From NCBI RefSeq assembly GCF_014204975.1, contig NZ_JACHMM010000001.1:1984001-2048000 (forward strand): a stretch of 64,000 bases of DNA. Direction: 5' to 3'. The translations under genes were made by a program, and so were the position numbers. The notes beneath the pieces are model-generated. The model had not been told where the DNA came from. It searched no databases and saw only the letters and a program-made list of their open reading frames with translations. This DNA is from Jiangella mangrovi (GTDB lineage: Bacteria > Actinomycetota > Actinomycetes > Jiangellales > Jiangellaceae). How positions within the stretch are numbered: position 1 is the first letter of the stretch; each line of letters opens with the position of its first letter. Shown here in pieces: positions 60,719 to 64,000 of the stretch.

Positions 60719-61737
60719 CGGCTGCCTCTCGTCGTACCGGCGATGATCGTCTCGCTGAACCCGGCCATCGCCTCAGCCGTCTCCTCGACGGTGTCGGTGG
60801 CGAACAGCAGGCCGGCCAGCGTCGTCACCCCGGCGTCGCGGTAGGCGCTCACCTGCGCGGCGACGTCGTCGGGGGTGCCGATGAGGTTGCGGGCGGCGAG
60901 GTCGCCGACGCCCTGGTCCTTCAGCGTGGTCCTGGACAGCGACGCGAGGTGCTTGAAGACCTGCGACGACTCGAACCGCCGCCAGGCCTCCTCGCGGGTC
61001 TGCGCGACGCTGACGGCCACCTGCAGCGCGACCTCGAAGTCCGCCGGCAGCTCGCGGCCGTGCTCGGCGGCCTCGGTCCCGATGGCGCCCAGCGCGACCC
61101 GGACCTCGTCGGGCGTGAGGCAGGCCGGCAGCCAGCCGTCGCCGTAGCGCGCCGCCCTCGACCGAGAGCCGGGCGAGTTGCCACCGGACAGGATCGGCAG
61201 CCGCCGCTCCCGGTAGGGCTTCGGGAAGCTCTCGACGTCGGTGAACTCCACCCAGGTGCCGTGGAACGACGCCGACCGCTCGGTGAGCAGCGCGCGCAGC
61301 GCCGGGATCGCCTCCTCGGCGTGCTCGCCGCGGTGGACCTTCCGGCCGGGCTCGACGGCCTCGAGCTCCTCGCGGTAGGCGCCGATGCCGACGCCGAGCA
61401 CTGCGCGGCCGTGCGAGAGCTGGTCCAGCGTGGCGGCCTGCTTCGCCGCGACCACAGGGTGCCGGAACGGCAGCACCATGACCGCCGTCGCGAGCCGGAT
61501 CCGCTCGGTGACGGCGGCCACGTAGCTGAGGTAGCCGAACGGGTCGTAGTACCGCGGCGCCCGGTCGAACTCGGCGCGGACGTAGCGCTGCGTCGTCAGG
61601 TGGTCGTTGCCCCAGATCGACTCGAAGCCGAGCCGCTCCGCCGTCACCGCGAGCTCGACGGCCTGGTCGATGTCGGCGTACGGGACGGGGTACATCAGCC
61701 CTTCGGTGCCGGTGGGGACACCGAGTCCGAACCTCAC
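60715..61737 (-). CDS. LLM-class flavin-dependent oxidoreductase
   Basis: A 340-aa luciferase-like monooxygenase/oxidoreductase: VRFGLGVPTG at the N-terminus, then WGNDHLTTQRYVRAEF and LDQLSHGRAVLGVGIGAYREEL. The class uses FMNH2 or F420H2, undecided here. The start is the GTG at 61737, which overlaps the permease stop (GTGA). It probably begins breakdown of the compound imported by that permease. Confidence 0.88.
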   Translation of the reverse strand: MRFGLGVPTGTEGLMYPVPYADIDQAVELAVTAERLGFESIWGNDHLTTQRYVRAEFDRAPRYYDPFGYLSYVAAVTERIRLATAVMVLPFRHPVVAAKQAATLDQLSHGRAVLGVGIGAYREELEAVEPGRKVHRGEHAEEAIPALRALLTERSASFHGTWVEFTDVESFPKPYRERRLPILSGGNSPGSRSRAARYGDGWLPACLTPDEVRVALGAIGTEAAEHGRELPADFEVALQVAVSVAQTREEAWRRFESSQVFKHLASLSRTTLKDQGVGDLAARNLIGTPDDVAAQVSAYRDAGVTTLAGLLFATDTVEETAEAMAGFSETIIAGTTRGSR

Positions 61738-63074
61738 GAGCGCACCTCCGCGGCCGGGGACGAGGACGAGGACGAGGACGGGGAACGCCATCGGGAGATC
61801 GCGGTCCCGATGACGGCGTACAGGACGAAGCCGGCGACCAGGCCCTCGATGGCGTCGGCGATGAGCAGGTCGGTGTACCGGGCGATCAGTGCGCCGGCGA
61901 CCCAGCAGCCGAGCGCCTCCCAGCGCACCGACGGCGCCGTCCGCAGCAGCTCGTTCGCGTCCCAGCGCCGGACCACCACCCAGAAGTAGGCGATCAGCAC
62001 CCCGGCGAACGGCGGGACCACCACCGAGATGACGCCGAGGAACCGCTGGAACTCCGCGGCCAGCCCGGCGAACGCGATGAGCAGCGCGATCACGACGGCG
62101 ATGACCGTCCACACCGGCTTCGCCACCTTGAGGCCGAGCGTGTTCGAGGCGTTGGTGAAGGCCAGCGACGCGGAGTAGATGTTGTTGTCCGCCGTGTTCC
62201 AGAGCGCCAGGAACAGCATGACGGCCGCCGGCGCGAGCAGCCCGAGGCCCTGCATGACGACGACGAAGTTGCTGTTGCCGACCTTCATGGCCGACACGGT
62301 GGCGATGGTCTCGAAGATCGCGGCGCCCACGGCGAAGCCGCAGAACGTGGAGATCACGACGTCGCGGGCCCGGACGGCGTAGCGCTGCACGTCGCCGACC
62401 AGCGCGGCGCCCGTGACCCACGTCGCGATGACCGCGCCGATCGCCACGGAGAAGCCGATGGGGGCCGCGGGAGCGTAGTCGACGACCTCGCCGAAACCGC
62501 CGTCGAGGTCGGCGATGCGGACCAGCGCGAACAGGGCGATCGCCACCTGGACCGGCACCGCGATGGCCGAGTACCGGTGCAGGCCCTTGAAGCCGAAGAT
62601 CGCCGTCGTCAGGATCGCCGCGCTGAACGCGAGGATGAACGCCCACTTCGGGATCTCCGGGATGAGCTGGTTCACCGCCAGGCCCCAGGTGTCCATCAGG
62701 ACGCCGATGAAGCCCATGGCGACCACGCCCAGGAACAGCGACACGATGACCGCGCCGTGGACGCCGAACACCGCCCGCGAGGTGAGGTAGCTGGTCAGGC
62801 CGGTGCGGAAGCCGACCATGCCGACGAGGCTGGCCACGATCGCGAGCAGGACGTTGCCGAGCAGGATCGCCAGCAGGCCCTCGGTGAGCGTGGTGCCGCC
62901 GCCGACGACCCCGCCGACCAGGAAGCTGCTGACGCTGATGTTCCAGCCCATCTGGACCACGATCAGCTGGATCAGCGGCTTGCGGCGGTCGGCCGGCACC
63001 GGTTCGAGGGCGTGGTCCTCCATGTCCGCGGCCACGGTGCTCTGGACGGCTGTGGTGTCACTCTCGGTGCTCAC
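61734..63074 (-). CDS. NCS1-family nucleobase/hydantoin-type permease (CodB-like)
   Basis: A 446-aa membrane protein with about 12 helices. The NCS1 pattern includes QMGWNISVSSFLVGG in helix 1 and GDVQRYAVRARDV near helix 6. Family members import nucleobases, hydantoins, allantoin, pyridoxine or thiamine precursors with a cation. The C-terminus ends in a Ser run (SPSSSSSSSPA). First gene of the operon, divergent from the PucR-type regulator by 102 bp. Confidence 0.9.
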   Translation of the reverse strand: MSTESDTTAVQSTVAADMEDHALEPVPADRRKPLIQLIVVQMGWNISVSSFLVGGVVGGGTTLTEGLLAILLGNVLLAIVASLVGMVGFRTGLTSYLTSRAVFGVHGAVIVSLFLGVVAMGFIGVLMDTWGLAVNQLIPEIPKWAFILAFSAAILTTAIFGFKGLHRYSAIAVPVQVAIALFALVRIADLDGGFGEVVDYAPAAPIGFSVAIGAVIATWVTGAALVGDVQRYAVRARDVVISTFCGFAVGAAIFETIATVSAMKVGNSNFVVVMQGLGLLAPAAVMLFLALWNTADNNIYSASLAFTNASNTLGLKVAKPVWTVIAVVIALLIAFAGLAAEFQRFLGVISVVVPPFAGVLIAYFWVVVRRWDANELLRTAPSVRWEALGCWVAGALIARYTDLLIADAIEGLVAGFVLYAVIGTAISRWRSPSSSSSSSPAAEVRS

Positions 63075-63176
63075 TGATGCCTCCCCGGTCGGCCGGCTGC
63101 CTGTTGGGGTGCCATGGTGTCCACAATCCGCCCGTCGCTCTATGGGGTATCTCCGGAAGTTGCCACACTACGTTTT
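63075..63176. promoter_or_regulatory. Divergent control region of NCS1 operon and PucR gene
   Basis: TCCACAA (63120-63126) has its complement TTGTGGA at 63175-63181, and CCACA...TGTGG lies at 63163-63180. These may be binding sites of the adjacent PucR-type protein. No clear -10/-35 pair found. Confidence 0.4.
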
Positions 63177-64000
63177 GTGGATCTGACACAACGGGCCGAG
63201 CTTCTTCTCAGCCGTGTTTCCGACGTGGCACAAACGCTGGTGTCCGACGTGTGGGAGCGGTTGCCCGGCTACGACGACGCGCGCATGGACCTCGACGATC
63301 TGGTCGGCGTCGTGACCCCGAACCTGCGCGCGCTGCTCGTCGCGGTGGCCGGGAACCGCGGGCTGCGCCCCGACGAAGTGACGCCCGCGGCCCAGCTCGG
63401 CGAGCGGCGGGCGGTGCAGGGCGTGCCGATCGAGGGCGTGGTGGCGTCGTGGCACTCGGCGGAGCGCCGGCTGCTGGACCAGCTGGTCGCCGCCGGCCCG
63501 CCGATGCCGCCCGAGGAGTACACGCGGCTGGCCCGGCTGCTGGCCGCCGCCGTCGACGTCATGGTCGCGGTGTCCACGGAGGCGTACCGGCGCACGCGCA
63601 CCGAGGCGGCGGCGCACCTGGACCAGATCGCGACCGACCTGGTGTCGCGGCTGGCCGGCGGCGAGCCGCTGGACCCGGCGCACGTCGAGGAACGGGCCCG
63701 GCTGATCGGCGTGGCCGCCCAGGTGCCGCATCGCGCCGTCGCCGTCGGCGGTGGTCCCGGTGACGACCCGCAGCGCGACGACCCGCTGCGGCTGGCGCGG
63801 GCGCAGCGCGAGATCCTCGACGCCCTGCGGCCGCGGCTGCGGTCGCGGATCCTGGTCGGCGCGAAGGACGCGACGATCCTGCTGGTGCTGCCCGACCTGC
63901 CCGGCATCAGCGACATGCTGGCGCGGGCGGCCGTCCGTCCGGGCGTGGCGGCCGGGACGGTGATCGGGCTGGGCGAGCCGCGGGACCGCCTGGGCGAGAC
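63177..64000 (+). CDS. PucR/CdaR-family transcriptional regulator, cut by window edge
   Basis: Open from the GTG at 63177 to the end of the window (274 codons seen). A helical N-terminal domain (about 1-150, LVSDVWERLPGY, SWHSAERRLLDQL) of the RsbRD-like kind is followed by a GGDEF-like CdaR middle domain (AREILVGAKDATILLVLPDLPG region). The C-terminal PucR helix-turn-helix lies outside. PucR-family proteins activate purine, allantoin or sugar-acid catabolism; here it would control the divergent NCS1 operon. The start might also be a later codon, as no strong ribosome site precedes it. Confidence 0.82.
   Translation, partial: MDLTQRAELLLSRVSDVAQTLVSDVWERLPGYDDARMDLDDLVGVVTPNLRALLVAVAGNRGLRPDEVTPAAQLGERRAVQGVPIEGVVASWHSAERRLLDQLVAAGPPMPPEEYTRLARLLAAAVDVMVAVSTEAYRRTRTEAAAHLDQIATDLVSRLAGGEPLDPAHVEERARLIGVAAQVPHRAVAVGGGPGDDPQRDDPLRLARAQREILDALRPRLRSRILVGAKDATILLVLPDLPGISDMLARAAVRPGVAAGTVIGLGEPRDRLGE

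Overview
This is about 64 kb of very GC-rich DNA with overlapping start and stop codons, GTG and TTG starts and actinobacterial gene families. These include the fhaA-fhaB-pstP-rodA-pbpA-pknB cluster, GTP-dependent PEP carboxykinase, a SARP/AfsR regulator, a SoxR with an iron-sulfur motif and an LPXTG surface protein. The source is a free-living, probably soil- or plant-associated actinomycete. A Jiangella-like lineage is possible, but that is a guess from overall character and not shown by the sequence.

Left part (1-14.7 kb): the conserved cell-wall/division signalling operon runs leftward (fhaA, fhaB, pstP, rodA, pbpA, pknB cut by the window edge), next to tRNA-Leu(CAG). Small accessory units follow: an SDR gene convergent with an Imm49-like immunity gene; a TetR gene with an MFS exporter, divergent from a nucleotide-sugar-epimerase-like gene; and a DeoR regulator divergent from a YihT/LacD-type aldolase and an Asp/Glu-racemase-family protein.

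Central part (14.7-38.5 kb): a glycan-utilisation locus. One operon encodes a CUT1 ABC importer without its ATPase, a GH2 beta-mannosidase, a clan GH-D-like glycosidase and an FAD oxidoreductase. Beyond a small insertion-like stretch come a GH84 beta-N-acetylglucosaminidase divergent from a double metallo-beta-lactamase-fold protein and a LacI regulator. After these lie a ROK kinase, a SIS-domain isomerase, a GH38 alpha-mannosidase and a large (alpha/alpha)6-like protein of unknown function. The enzyme set (alpha-mannosidase, beta-mannosidase, GlcNAcase) fits N-glycan core breakdown. LacI-type operators at 14733, 14749, 29211, 32325 and 32383 sit on the promoters of all three blocks, so this looks like one regulon. 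The inserted stretch (24.1-27.6 kb) is an MMPL transporter bracketed by two copies of a DUF3800-like gene, the second with an internal deletion, each followed by the same hairpin.

Right part (38.5-64 kb): a soxR gene divergent from a quinone oxidoreductase whose promoter is matched, base for base in layout, by the promoter of the MFS exporter at 10446; a second PP2C phosphatase whose first 145 bp are nearly identical to pstP; an ECF sigma factor with a membrane partner; a SARP/NB-ARC/TPR regulator; an AraC/NmrA pair; a large LPXTG protein; a regulator with two LuxR helix-turn-helix domains; tRNA-Arg(ACG); an amidohydrolase; pckG; and a leftward five-gene catabolic operon (NCS1 permease, two LLM flavin enzymes, M24 peptidase-fold enzyme, threonine-synthase-like PLP enzyme) divergent from a PucR-type regulator cut by the right edge.
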